Positions 34,038 to 42,509 of a stretch of 64,000 nucleotides of DNA are shown in pieces. Origin of the DNA: Actinokineospora fastidiosa (GTDB taxonomy: Bacteria > Actinomycetota > Actinomycetes > Mycobacteriales > Pseudonocardiaceae); the NCBI RefSeq assembly GCF_014648415.1, contig NZ_BMRB01000004.1, forward strand, positions 186,001 to 250,000, written 5' to 3'. The stretch's first letter is position 1. Every line of letters starts with the position of its first letter. Both the position numbers and the translations under genes were made by a program. A model generated the notes under the pieces. The model did not search any database. It worked only from the letters and a program-made list of their open reading frames with translations, and was not told the DNA's origin.

Positions 34038-34948
34038 CCCGGCAGCGCGCCCTCGTCGTCGGCGGCACCGGCTTCCTCGGTCGCCACATCGCCGCCGCGC
34101 TCGCCGAGGACTACGAGGTCACCGTGACCACCCGCGACCCGGCAGTGCCCGGGCGCACCGTCGTGCTCGACCCGACGCGCGGCTACCGCGAGCAGTTCGC
34201 CGCCGCGCTGCGCGAGCTGGCCCCCGCGGTCGTGGTGAACGCCGCGGGGGAGACGTGGCGGCCCGACCCGGCCGCCCGCAGGCGGGCCAACATCGAGCTG
34301 CCCCGCCTGCTCGCCGAGGCCATGGCCGACTGCCCGGCGCGGTTCATCCACCTGGGGTCGTCGCTGGAGTACGGCCCCGTCGACCCGCCCGCCGCGATCG
34401 GCGAGGACACCGCGGCCGAGCCGATGAGCGACTACGGGAGGACCAAACTGGACGGCACGGCCGCCGTGCTGCGCCTGCGCGGGGACGCGGTGGTGCTGCG
34501 GGTGTTCAACGCGATCGGCGCGGGCATGTCCCCGGCGTCGGTGCTCGGGTCGACCGTGGCCACGCTGCGCGCGGCCCGCGCGGAGCGGCGCCCCGCCGTG
34601 ATCGAGCTGCTCGACCTGCCGCAGTCCCGCGACTTCGTGGACGCCCGCGACGTGGCCGCCGCCGTGGCCGCGGCGGCCACCCGCGGCTCCGGGGTGGTCA
34701 ACATCGGCTCCGGCACCGCCCGCGCCGCCGAGGACGTGGTCCGCGCGCTGGCCGAGGTCAGCGGCGTCGGCTACCGGATCGTCAAGCGCCGGGCCCCGCG
34801 CGGGCACACCCGCGCCGTGGGCAGCGACTGGCAGCTGGCCGACATCCGGCGCGCGGGCGCCGACCTCGGCTGGGCGCCGAGGCACGGGCTGGCGGACACC
34901 CTGCACCACATCTGGAACTTCGGCCCGGCTGGAAGGCGAGCGAGATGA
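34034..34948 (+). CDS. NDP-hexose 4-ketoreductase-like extended SDR
   Basis: A 304-residue SDR. The NAD(P) loop is GGTGFLGRHI and the catalytic motif YGRTK near residue 135, preceded by LGSSLEYG. Enzymes of this form reduce the 4-keto group in the last step of deoxysugar assembly. It is flanked by the 2,3-dehydratase and the 3-dehydratase with overlapping ends. Stereochemistry at C4 cannot be read from sequence. Confidence 0.83.
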   Translation: MTRQRALVVGGTGFLGRHIAAALAEDYEVTVTTRDPAVPGRTVVLDPTRGYREQFAAALRELAPAVVVNAAGETWRPDPAARRRANIELPRLLAEAMADCPARFIHLGSSLEYGPVDPPAAIGEDTAAEPMSDYGRTKLDGTAAVLRLRGDAVVLRVFNAIGAGMSPASVLGSTVATLRAARAERRPAVIELLDLPQSRDFVDARDVAAAVAAAATRGSGVVNIGSGTARAAEDVVRALAEVSGVGYRIVKRRAPRGHTRAVGSDWQLADIRRAGADLGWAPRHGLADTLHHIWNFGPAGRRAR

Positions 34949-36252
34949 GCGGCGACCGCAAAGCGGAGATCATGGAGCTGGTCCGCGAGTACCACGGCAG
35001 CGCCGAGACCGCGGGGTTCGTGCCCGGCAGCACCCCGATCCTGTCCTCCGGCGCGGTCCTGACCGCCGAGGACCGGATGGCGCTGGTGGAGGCCGCGCTG
35101 GAGCTGCGAATCGCGTCCGGGGTGTACTCGGTGCGCTTCGAGCGGGCCTTCGCCCGGCACTTCGGCCTGCGCAAGGCCCACCTGACGAACTCGGGGTCGT
35201 CGGCCAACCTGCTGGCCCTGTCCGCCCTCGGCGCGCGCGAGCTGGGTGACGAGCGGCTGCGCCCCGGCGATGAGGTGATCACCGTGGCCGCGGGCTTCCC
35301 CACCACGGTCAACCCGATCATCCAGAACGGCCTCGTGCCGGTCTTCGTCGACATCGAGCTGGGCACCTACAACACCACCGCGGACCGCGTCGCCGAGGCC
35401 ATCGGGCCGCGGACCCGGGCCATCATGATCGCGCACGCGCTGGGCAACCCGTTCGAGGCGGCCGAGATCGCCGAACTGGCCCGCGAGCACGGCCTGTGGC
35501 TGGTGGAGGACAACTGCGACGCCGTCGGCTCCCTCTACAACGGCAGGCTGACCGGCACGTTCGGCCACCTGAGCACGGTGAGCTTCTACCCGGCCCACCA
35601 CATCACCATGGGGGAGGGCGGCTGCGTGCTCACCGACCGGCTGGACCTGGCCCACCTCGTGGAGTCCTACCGCGACTGGGGTCGCGACTGCTGGTGCGAG
35701 CCCGGCGAGGACGACCGCTGCCACAAGCGCTTCGGCTGGCAGCTGGGCACCCTGCCGGAGGGCTACGACCACAAGTACACCTTCTCCCACATCGGCTACA
35801 ACCTGAAGTCCACCGACCTGCAGGCCGCCCTGGGGCTGCGCCAGCTCGACCAGCTCACCGAGTTCGGCGACGCGCGGCGGCGGAACTGGAAGCGCCTGCA
35901 CGGCGAGCTGGCCGACGTCCCCGGCCTCCTGCTGCCCCGCCCGACCCCGGGCAGCGACCCGAGCTGGTTCGGCTTCGTCATCACCGTCCGGCCGGACGCG
36001 GGCTTCACGCGCAAGGACCTCCAGCTGCACCTGGAGTCCCGCCAGATCAGGACGCGCCTGCTGTTCAGCGGCAACCTGACCCGCCACCCGGCCTACCAGG
36101 ACGTCGCCTACCGCGTGGCGGGCGACCTGGCGAACAGCGACATCGTCGTGGACAACACGTTCTGGATCGGGGTGTACCCGGGCATCACCGACGAGATGAT
36201 CGATTACGTCGGCCGCGTCATCCGGGACTTCGCGGCCACGCGGACGGGGTGA
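34945..36252 (+). CDS. PLP-dependent NDP-4-keto-hexose 3-dehydratase (SpnQ/RfbH type)
   Basis: A 435-residue aspartate-aminotransferase-fold enzyme. The stretch FYPAHHITMGEGG has His where aminotransferases have the Schiff-base Lys, the hallmark of C3-dehydratases such as ColD, SpnQ and E1/RfbH. TNSGSSANLLAL binds the phosphate. CxxxxxxDRCHKRFGW is present around residue 250. These enzymes remove the C3 hydroxyl using PMP and reducing equivalents, giving 3,6-dideoxy or 2,3,6-trideoxy sugars. A dedicated reductase is not seen in the window. Since it is not an aminotransferase, no amino sugar is implied by this gene. Confidence 0.92.
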   Translation: MSGDRKAEIMELVREYHGSAETAGFVPGSTPILSSGAVLTAEDRMALVEAALELRIASGVYSVRFERAFARHFGLRKAHLTNSGSSANLLALSALGARELGDERLRPGDEVITVAAGFPTTVNPIIQNGLVPVFVDIELGTYNTTADRVAEAIGPRTRAIMIAHALGNPFEAAEIAELAREHGLWLVEDNCDAVGSLYNGRLTGTFGHLSTVSFYPAHHITMGEGGCVLTDRLDLAHLVESYRDWGRDCWCEPGEDDRCHKRFGWQLGTLPEGYDHKYTFSHIGYNLKSTDLQAALGLRQLDQLTEFGDARRRNWKRLHGELADVPGLLLPRPTPGSDPSWFGFVITVRPDAGFTRKDLQLHLESRQIRTRLLFSGNLTRHPAYQDVAYRVAGDLANSDIVVDNTFWIGVYPGITDEMIDYVGRVIRDFAATRTG

Positions 36253-36256
36253 GCGC

Positions 36257-36700
36257 GTGTTCGTGTCGTTGGTGCTCTGGGACCTCTCGCTGTCCATCCA
36301 GACGGTGGCCTCGCTGCGGTCCCACTTGCGCGACTACGCCGTGGAGGCCTACTCGACGGTGCCCGGCCTGCACCAGAAGATCTGGGTCGCCTCCACCGGG
36401 CCCGAGGGCGAGACGTGGGGGGCGCTGTACCTCTGGGACACCTGGGACCTGGCGTACGGCAGGCCGCCGGGGGTGTCCAAGGTGGTCGAGCTGATCGGCT
36501 ACCCGCCCACCAGCCGCACCTACTTCGGCGTCGAGGCGGCCACCGGGGGCCTCTCCGCCGTCGCCGTGCTGGCCCGGGGCGTCGGCCTCGCCTACGACCC
36601 CGACTCGCCCCCGCCGCCGACCCGGCCCGCGGAGTACGTCCCGCCGGGCACCCCGGTCATCTGGCGCAACCGCGACAGGGCGGCCGACCCGCCCTCGTAA
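36257..36700 (+). CDS. NosA-like protein, C-terminal amide formation (putative)
   Basis: A 147-residue protein with GTG start, read in the last position of the long operon. Its size, the dimeric alpha-beta-barrel look (FVSLVLWDLSL... ALYLWDTWDLA...PGVSKVVELIGYP) and the cluster context fit NosA, which removes the terminal dehydroalanine to leave a C-terminal amide in nosiheptide. The core here also ends in Ser-Ser, so the same step is needed, and no other candidate is present. It has no catalytic motif that I can recognise, so this is inference from size and context. Confidence 0.55.
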   Translation: MFVSLVLWDLSLSIQTVASLRSHLRDYAVEAYSTVPGLHQKIWVASTGPEGETWGALYLWDTWDLAYGRPPGVSKVVELIGYPPTSRTYFGVEAATGGLSAVAVLARGVGLAYDPDSPPPPTRPAEYVPPGTPVIWRNRDRAADPPS

Positions 36701-36747
36701 GAGAGCCGGGCAGGTCTGGCCGGTCTCGACAGCGGCGCCCCGCCCGG

Positions 36748-37185
36748 TCAGGTCAGGTGCTCGACGGTCACGTCGTCCCAGCGCTCGGCCAGGTACTCGG
36801 CGACCAGGCGCCGGTGGCACTGGTGCGGCTTGTCCTCGCTGCACAGCAGCACTGCGTTGTCGAGCAGGCCGGTCGGCAGCGTGTGCTCGATCCGGCGCTG
36901 CCGGATCAGCTCCAGGAAGCGCTCCTCGTAGGCCGCCCACCCGGAGCCGTTCTTCTTGTAGGCGTCGAGCATGTCCTGGGTCGGCGCCAGGTCGGGACGG
37001 TGCGCGTAGGCCATGCCGCAGAGTTCGGCGAGGAAGAACCTGAGGTCGTCGCGCTTGGCGAAGCCCGCCAGTTGCGACACGTTGTTGAGCCGGACGTCGA
37101 CCAGCGTGTCCGCGCGGGCGGCGCGGAGCAGGCCGAAGAACCGCTCCGCCGACTTCTTGGTGAAGCCGATGGTGTAGATCCTCAT
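36748..37185 (-). CDS. DUF488 family protein (first of tandem pair)
   Basis: A 145-residue protein starting MRIYTIGFTKKSAERFFGLL, with VDVRLNN near residue 32 and LLCSEDKPHQCHRRLVAEYL near the end. This Cys...CHR pattern is typical of DUF488. The function is unknown. It overlaps the second DUF488 gene by four bases and marks the exit from the thiopeptide cluster: strand changes and gene content is unrelated. Confidence 0.85.
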   Translation of the reverse strand: MRIYTIGFTKKSAERFFGLLRAARADTLVDVRLNNVSQLAGFAKRDDLRFFLAELCGMAYAHRPDLAPTQDMLDAYKKNGSGWAAYEERFLELIRQRRIEHTLPTGLLDNAVLLCSEDKPHQCHRRLVAEYLAERWDDVTVEHLT

Positions 37186-37796
37186 GGCAGGTCCGCCCGC
37201 TCCGCGCGCAGGGTCTCGTCCACGTACGCGATGCGCTCCTCCTGGCGGCGCAGCGCTTCGTCCATGCGTTCCCCGCGGGTGCGGAACAGGTCCGGCTCCG
37301 CCAGGCCGAACCTCGCCATCAGGCGCTCCATCGCCGCGTCGTGGGGCTCGATCCACCCGTCGCCGTGGACATGGTCGACCGGCACGTCGAGATCGGTGAG
37401 CACCCGGGCCACCAGAACGGTGCGGTGGCAGTCCAACGGCTCGGCCTCGGCGCACATGACGGCGATGCGTTCGGTGCTCGCGCCCTTCCTGAGCCGGTCG
37501 ATCCCGTTCGTGAAAGCGCCGCTCGCGGCGAGACGCGCGTAGTGGACCCGGCCGTCCTCGTAACACGCGGCGTCCTCGGATCGGGCCCCGAGTTCCTTTC
37601 CCAGGAAAACGTACTTGATGCCCGATTCGCTCAGGCTCTGCTCGATCTGCCCGCGGTTGAACTGGGGGGTGAACCGGCTGAATGGCGTCGAGCGCACATC
37701 CGCGACTGCCGTGATCCCGTGTTTGCGCAGCAATGCGACGAAGGTCTCGACGCGGTGTGTCGAGTGTCCGATGGTCAGTATTGCTGCGTCGCTCAT
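37182..37796 (-). CDS. DUF488 family protein (second of tandem pair)
   Basis: A 204-residue protein beginning MSDAAILTIGHSTHRVETFV, with VADVRSTPFSRFTPQFN and MCAEAEPLDCHRTVLVARVL, the standard DUF488 signatures. It is longer than its partner by a C-terminal helix rich in Arg/Glu (residues about 170-204). The partner protein is only distantly similar, so the pair is an old duplication. Their function is not known; related genes often stand near DNA- or stress-related genes. A codirectional split gene lies upstream. Confidence 0.87.
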   Translation of the reverse strand: MSDAAILTIGHSTHRVETFVALLRKHGITAVADVRSTPFSRFTPQFNRGQIEQSLSESGIKYVFLGKELGARSEDAACYEDGRVHYARLAASGAFTNGIDRLRKGASTERIAVMCAEAEPLDCHRTVLVARVLTDLDVPVDHVHGDGWIEPHDAAMERLMARFGLAEPDLFRTRGERMDEALRRQEERIAYVDETLRAERADLP

Positions 37797-37809
37797 GCGG
37801 GGCTGTTCC

Positions 37810-38082
37810 TCAGCTAGGCGGTGGCCGCTCGATGATAGCCGCTACCAGCTTGTAGAACCGGTCGTCGAACTCCTCGGCCAGGCTGACCGTCAGGATCGAC
37901 TCGCGGAGCGGGTAGGACCCGGTTCCCCGAGCGCGGTACCGCTCCTCCTGCACGGGGTCCGTCAGCTTCAGGGCGTAGGCATGGCCCGCGTGCTCGAACC
38001 GCGCGCGGACGACCGGGCGCCGGTCGCTGGCGAACCGGTGCGCGGGACTGACCTTGACGGCCACCTGATCAGCGCGGATCAA
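37810..38082 (-). pseudogene. Dual-OB-domain-like protein, C-terminal part (frame-broken)
   Basis: A 90-residue reading frame (TTG start possible) containing VAVKVSPAHRF, YALKLTDPVQEERY and LTVSLAEEFDDRFYKLVAAI. This looks like the second half of dual OB domain-containing proteins, whose first half is encoded just upstream in another frame (38069-38431). The two frames overlap by 14 bp and are offset by one base. The linker normally found between the halves appears shortened. I read it as one broken gene; two coupled small proteins remain possible. Confidence 0.55.
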
Positions 38083-38431
38083 CGCTCGTCTTGTGCCCGT
38101 TGATCCACAAAGGCCCGGCGTCGCGGGTGAACCGGAGCAGGTCGTCCCACGTCATCCGGCCCGCCCGCCGCCAGCGCTTGCCGCTGTCCAACAGCCAGTT
38201 CTCCCGGTGCACCTCGGCGGGCCGATGCCCGATGAGCGGCACGTCGAGGACGTCCAGCGGCGCCGGTTCCGAGCCGTCCTCGTATTGGCGTTCCGACGCC
38301 GAGAGCTCGTGTCCCGGGCGCTTGCTGATGGGGCGGATCCACCGGCCGGAATCCAGGTCGATCCCCGCCACGCAGCGGCCCTGGTGTTTGCGCGAGTTGG
38401 CCAGGCAGACAATTCGCTTCGTCACTGCCAC
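38069..38431 (-). pseudogene. Dual-OB-domain-like protein, N-terminal part (frame-broken)
   Basis: A 120-residue frame from an ATG at 38431. It contains KRIVCLANSRKHQGRCVAGI, then WIRPIS, ERQYEDGS and ENWLLDSGKRWRRAGRMTW, the usual opening of dual OB domain proteins (about 200 residues when intact). It ends abruptly after GPLWINGHKTSVDPR, where family members continue into a second OB domain. That domain is present in the next frame downstream. A small deletion with frameshift is the simplest explanation. The role of the family is unclear. Confidence 0.6.
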
Positions 38432-38568
38432 GCGTCGGACCTTTCGCGGAGCCCACCGATCACCGAAGATGATCTTAGTGGGCGCCCCGAGCGCGTGTCA
38501 CGCTTTTGCGCATTCCGCGGCGGAAGCCCAGGAAACAGCGGTGTGGTGACAATTGCTCGATTTCGTCG

Positions 38569-39810
38569 TCACCGGGTGTTCGCCGCGACCTGCCCTTCTC
38601 TGACGCCCAGCGGTCGGACGGCCAGGTCGAGTGCCGCGACGACCTCGGACACGCGGGGCTCCAGGTCCTCCGCGTCATCGGCGGTGACCACGACCCAGCC
38701 GAGTTTGCGGCCCGCTTCGGTGAACGGTTGGACGATGTCGCCCGGTGCGACGAACAGCTCCACCGACGTCACGTCCGGCATCGCCGCCACCTCGGCCAGG
38801 CCGCGGGCCGCGACGAACTCGCCTGCGTCGGGCAGGGGGGAGGTGAGCACGTGCAGGCGGGTCGGGCGCAGGTGGGTCGGCGTCAGGTCGACCGGCTCGC
38901 CGGTGGCCAGGGAGACCAGCGCGGCCACGCAGTCCACCCCGGCCAGGGCGGACACCAGGCGGGGGAAGCCGTTGCCGGACATGCGGGCGCCCACCTCGAG
39001 GGTGTACCGCGTGCCGTCCGGGCGGACGACCACGTCGAAGTTCGCCGGGCCGTCGTGGAGGGCGAAGGCGCGGCAGAGGTCGCGCGCCTCCCTGGTCATC
39101 GCCGCCTCGACCGAGGGCGACAGGCGGGCGGGGGCGGTGTGGCCGCCGATGAGGAACCCGGGGCCGGGCAGGATGGCCTTCTCGGTGATGACGCTCAGCG
39201 CCACCTCGCCGCCGGACATGAACACGTTCACCGTGTAGTTCACGCCCTCGACGAACTCCTCGACGATGACCTGCCCGCGCGGCGAGTGGACTGCCGCGTG
39301 CTTCAGCGCCGCGTCCAGCTCGCCCGGGTCCGGCACGCCGGTCACGCCGCGGCCGCCGGAGGCGTCGGTCGGCTTCACCACCACGGGGAACCGGAAGCCG
39401 CGCGCGGCGTCGGCCAACTCCACCAGGTCGTCGGACTGCGCCCAGCGGTAGGTGGGCACCCCGGCCGCGCCCGCGATCCGGTGGAACGCCGACTTGTCCA
39501 TCGACGCCGCGGCCGCCTCCGCCGGGTACACCCAGGGCGTTCCGAAGTGGACGGACAGGTGGTGCCAGGACTCCAGGCAGGTGTCCGCCGCGGTCGACAC
39601 GACCCCGGCCAGCCGTCTGCCGCGCAGGGCGTCGGCGATCGCCGCGTGGTCCATCGTGGAGATCTTCAGGAACTCGTCGGCCAGCGGGATGCCGGGCCGG
39701 TCCGCGCGCATGTCCACGGCGATGGTCCGCAGCCCGCGCCTGCACGCCTCCTGGTACAGCACGACCTGTTCCTCGCCAGCGCCGAGGACCAGCAGCTCCC
39801 CGGCGCTCAC
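38569..39810 (-). CDS. ATP-grasp ligase
   Basis: A 413-residue ATP-grasp enzyme with GTG start overlapping the stop of the GT2 gene. It begins LLVLGAGEEQVVLYQEACRR (N-terminal domain), then PVVVKPTDASGGRGVTGV as the nucleotide loop and VIVEEFVEGVNYTVNV. The metal-binding end is LEVGARMSGNGFPRLV. These are features of carboxylate-amine ligases related to carbamoyl-phosphate synthase and PurK. It is the last gene of a three-gene operon with an SDR and a GT2. It may ligate an amino acid to a sugar-containing acceptor, but the substrate is unknown. Confidence 0.82.
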   Translation of the reverse strand: MSAGELLVLGAGEEQVVLYQEACRRGLRTIAVDMRADRPGIPLADEFLKISTMDHAAIADALRGRRLAGVVSTAADTCLESWHHLSVHFGTPWVYPAEAAAASMDKSAFHRIAGAAGVPTYRWAQSDDLVELADAARGFRFPVVVKPTDASGGRGVTGVPDPGELDAALKHAAVHSPRGQVIVEEFVEGVNYTVNVFMSGGEVALSVITEKAILPGPGFLIGGHTAPARLSPSVEAAMTREARDLCRAFALHDGPANFDVVVRPDGTRYTLEVGARMSGNGFPRLVSALAGVDCVAALVSLATGEPVDLTPTHLRPTRLHVLTSPLPDAGEFVAARGLAEVAAMPDVTSVELFVAPGDIVQPFTEAGRKLGWVVVTADDAEDLEPRVSEVVAALDLAVRPLGVREGQVAANTR

Positions 39811-40787
39811 CTCGGGGCCGTCCGCGCCTCGGCCTGCCGCGGCGGCGGCGGGGCTGGCGCGCCCCGGTCCAGCCGGTCCTCGTCGGACACCGGGAAGTTC
39901 GCCTCCCGCACGTAGTAGATCCGCCGGGGCCGCACGTCCATCATCCGCCGGTACAGGTACCGCCCCACGACGGCCACGCCCGCGGCGGTGGCCGCCGACA
40001 CCAGCAGCGAGGCCACCAGCAGCGCGGTGCCGCCCACGACGCCCGCCACCCCGAGGACCGACAGCACGACCGCGGCGACGGCGGCGAGCGCGGCCAGCAG
40101 GTACACCGCGTTCAGCGGCCGCCAGGAGAACCCGAACCACAGCTCGAACGCGTCCCCGGCCAACCGTCCGAGCCGGAACTTCGACGTGCCCGCAGCGCGT
40201 TCGCGGTGGGCGACGGGCACGGTGGCGCACCGGGCGCCGATCTGCGGGGCCTTCGCGACGAAGTGCGAGTTGCCGGTGGGCAGGTTCACGATGGTGCGGC
40301 CGACCTCGGTGCGCACCACCCGGAACGACGTGGCGCCGTGCGGCACCTCGACGCGCAGCCAGCGGCGCGCCACCCAGTGCGCGCCCGCCGCGCCCATCCG
40401 CCGCAGCACGGAGTCCTTGCGGTCCGCGCGGATGCCGAACACGACGTCGTACCCGTCGCCAGCGGCGTCCAGCAGCCGCCACGTCTCCGCGGCCGGGAAC
40501 TGCATGTCGGCGTCGAGCTGCACCGCCCACGGCCTGCTCGCGTACCGGAACCCGGCGGTGACCGCGGCGGGCAGGCCGAAGTTGCGGGCGAAGGACACGT
40601 ACCGCACGCGCGGATCGGTCTCGGCGATGCGCTTGATCCGCTCCAGGGTGTCGTCGCGGCTGCCGTCGTCGACGAACAGCACCTCCAGGTCGTCGATCGT
40701 GCCGAGCGCGGCGCACACCTCCTGGTAGGCGACGTCGACCTGGGCGCCCTCGTTGTAGCAGGGCACGATCGCGGTCAGGCCGCTCAC
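39807..40787 (-). CDS. GT2 glycosyltransferase, polyprenyl-phosphate type with two membrane helices
   Basis: A 326-residue protein. Residues 1-230 form a GT-A domain: LTAIVPCYNEGAQVDVAYQE, VLFVDDGSRDDT, FARNFGLPAAVTAGF and QLDADMQ (the DxD-like motif). Two long hydrophobic segments near residues 235-290 are followed by a basic tail. This is the layout of ArnC/DPM1-like transferases that load a sugar on polyprenyl phosphate. The GTG start overlaps the SDR stop, and its own stop overlaps the ATP-grasp start. It would act at the inner membrane face in cell-surface or glycolipid synthesis. Confidence 0.87.
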   Translation of the reverse strand: MSGLTAIVPCYNEGAQVDVAYQEVCAALGTIDDLEVLFVDDGSRDDTLERIKRIAETDPRVRYVSFARNFGLPAAVTAGFRYASRPWAVQLDADMQFPAAETWRLLDAAGDGYDVVFGIRADRKDSVLRRMGAAGAHWVARRWLRVEVPHGATSFRVVRTEVGRTIVNLPTGNSHFVAKAPQIGARCATVPVAHRERAAGTSKFRLGRLAGDAFELWFGFSWRPLNAVYLLAALAAVAAVVLSVLGVAGVVGGTALLVASLLVSAATAAGVAVVGRYLYRRMMDVRPRRIYYVREANFPVSDEDRLDRGAPAPPPPRQAEARTAPR

Positions 40788-41791
40788 ATCAGCCGCCGGG
40801 TCCAGGTCGCCGGGGTCAGCTCGGTGACGATCTCCAGGTCGAGGTTGTAGTCGAACTCCCTCGGCCCCTGCGCGGAGATCCACTCGACCATCTCGGTCAG
40901 ACCCTCGCGCAGGCCCACCTGCGTGCGGTAGCCGAGGAGCCTGCGCGCCTTGTCCGAGCTGCAGGTGGCGTGGTGCACCTCCAGCGGACGCGCGGGCATG
41001 AAGATCGGGTCGCAGTCCACGCCGATGATGTCGCAGATCGTCTGCGCCAGTTCGAGCACCGTGACGGTGCCCTCGTCCGGCCCGACGTTCACGACCTCGC
41101 CGACGATGTCCGGGTCGATGGCCAGTTTGGTCAGACACGACACGACGTCGGAGACGAAGCTGAAGCAGCGCAGCTGGCTGCCGTCGCCGTAAATCACCGG
41201 CCGCAGCCCGCGCAGCACCCGGTTGATCATGATCGCGGCGACGTTGCGGTACGGGTCGTCGAAGCGCTGGCGCGCGCCGATGATGTTGTGCGGCACCGCG
41301 ATGTTGTGCTCCATGCCGTGCACGCCCGCGATCGCCGCCACCTGCAGGTCCGCTGCGTACTTCGCGATCCCGTACGGGGTCAGCGGCTCCGGGCGCATGT
41401 CCTCGGTGAACGGCGGGACGAGCGCGCCGTAGCGCGACATGGACGAGCAGTGCACGAACCTCCGCACGCCGCAGCGCACCGATGCCGCCAGCATCGCCAC
41501 GGTCGCCCCGGTGGTGTGTTCGTTCACCATGTAGGGCGCGAACACGGACAGGCCCTCGTAGGGCGCGGCCGCGCAGTGGAAGACGATCTCCACGCCGTCG
41601 AGCATGTCCTCGTACTCGGCGGCGTTGCGGCAGTCGGCGACCCGGAAGTCGACGCCGTCGGGAACGTTTTCCTTGAAACCATCCATCATGTTGTCGATGC
41701 CGCGGACCCGGTAGCCGTTGGTGAGCAACCAATCCGCCACGTGGCTGCCGAGGAACCCGGCAACCCCGGTGATGAGAACGCTATCTGCCAT
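40784..41791 (-). CDS. NAD-dependent sugar epimerase/dehydratase (extended SDR)
   Basis: A 335-residue extended SDR beginning ADSVLITGVAGFLGSHVADW, with YGIAKYAAD as YxxxK and HCSSMSRYG before it. It is of the UDP-glucose/GlcNAc 4-epimerase type. It is first in the three-gene minus-strand operon and has AAAGGG upstream. It may supply the sugar nucleotide used by the GT2. Nothing ties it to the thiopeptide, since a strand change and several unrelated genes intervene. Confidence 0.85.
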   Translation of the reverse strand: MADSVLITGVAGFLGSHVADWLLTNGYRVRGIDNMMDGFKENVPDGVDFRVADCRNAAEYEDMLDGVEIVFHCAAAPYEGLSVFAPYMVNEHTTGATVAMLAASVRCGVRRFVHCSSMSRYGALVPPFTEDMRPEPLTPYGIAKYAADLQVAAIAGVHGMEHNIAVPHNIIGARQRFDDPYRNVAAIMINRVLRGLRPVIYGDGSQLRCFSFVSDVVSCLTKLAIDPDIVGEVVNVGPDEGTVTVLELAQTICDIIGVDCDPIFMPARPLEVHHATCSSDKARRLLGYRTQVGLREGLTEMVEWISAQGPREFDYNLDLEIVTELTPATWTRRLM

Positions 41792-41892
41792 CTTGCGTCG
41801 CCCTTTCCCCACGGCGCGAAGTGCCCGGACTGTAACAATCGGCTCGGTGTCGGGAAAGAGCGTTATCCACCCGAAATGCCGGTAATCGGGAA

Positions 41893-42273
41893 CTACTCCG
41901 AACGGAGGACGGTGCACTGGTCGTGGATGAGCAACCAGCGGCTGTCCTGCCGGGTGAACGTCAGGCCCATGACGAACCGGGACGGCTCCGCGCCCGGGTG
42001 GTCGACGTAGGTCACCTCGACCACGCGCACCGCGGAGACCGCCGTGGTGACGCTGTGCCTGGTGACCGTCCGGTAGGTCCACGCGGTCTCGGCGAACCAC
42101 TCCGCGTGGAAGGCCGCGACCTCGGCGGCCCCGGTCATGACCCGCCCGCTGGGGACGACCACCGTGACGTCCGGGTGCAGGGTCGCCGAGTACGCGGCGA
42201 GATCGCGCTCGACGATCGCGGTCAGATGCGCCTCGATGGCCGCCTGCGGGTCGGATTCGGCGCCCACCGCCAC
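41893..42273 (-). CDS. NTF2/SnoaL-like protein
   Basis: A 126-residue protein with GTG start. It begins with an amphipathic helix (AAIEAHLTAIVERDLAAYSAT), then HPDVTVVVPSG and AFHAEWFAE, and ends SRWLLIHDQCTVLRS, the shape of DUF4440/SnoaL-type NTF2 domains. These bind small hydrophobic ligands or act as cyclases or ketosteroid-isomerase-like enzymes. It stands alone, divergent from a membrane protein gene. The substrate is unknown. Confidence 0.75.
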   Translation of the reverse strand: MAVGAESDPQAAIEAHLTAIVERDLAAYSATLHPDVTVVVPSGRVMTGAAEVAAFHAEWFAETAWTYRTVTRHSVTTAVSAVRVVEVTYVDHPGAEPSRFVMGLTFTRQDSRWLLIHDQCTVLRSE

Positions 42274-42509
42274 GTCCCTTCGATTTTTCGACGAATTCGC
42301 GCCCGGGGTCGGGCGTGCGGACGCTACCCGCCATTTCGCTCGTTATCAACGCGTCGATCGGGCCAGTTTTCGCCGGATTTCGCCGCGACCGCTGGGAACC
42401 GCCGCCGAACGGACGTGGCCATTAGGCCGGTTCGCCGAACCCCCTTCCCATCCCGACGCCGGTGGCTACGATGCCCCGACACGGATGGGCAGAGGATTCT
42501 GGAGCGTTC

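Noticed and set aside
34945-36252. Sugar aminotransferase giving an amino sugar
   Set aside because: The Schiff-base Lys is replaced by His (HHITMGEGG), which marks a 3-dehydratase.
36415-37542. Plus-strand open frame across the DUF488 genes
   Set aside because: It is antisense to two genes with clear DUF488 motifs and starts inside the NosA-like gene.
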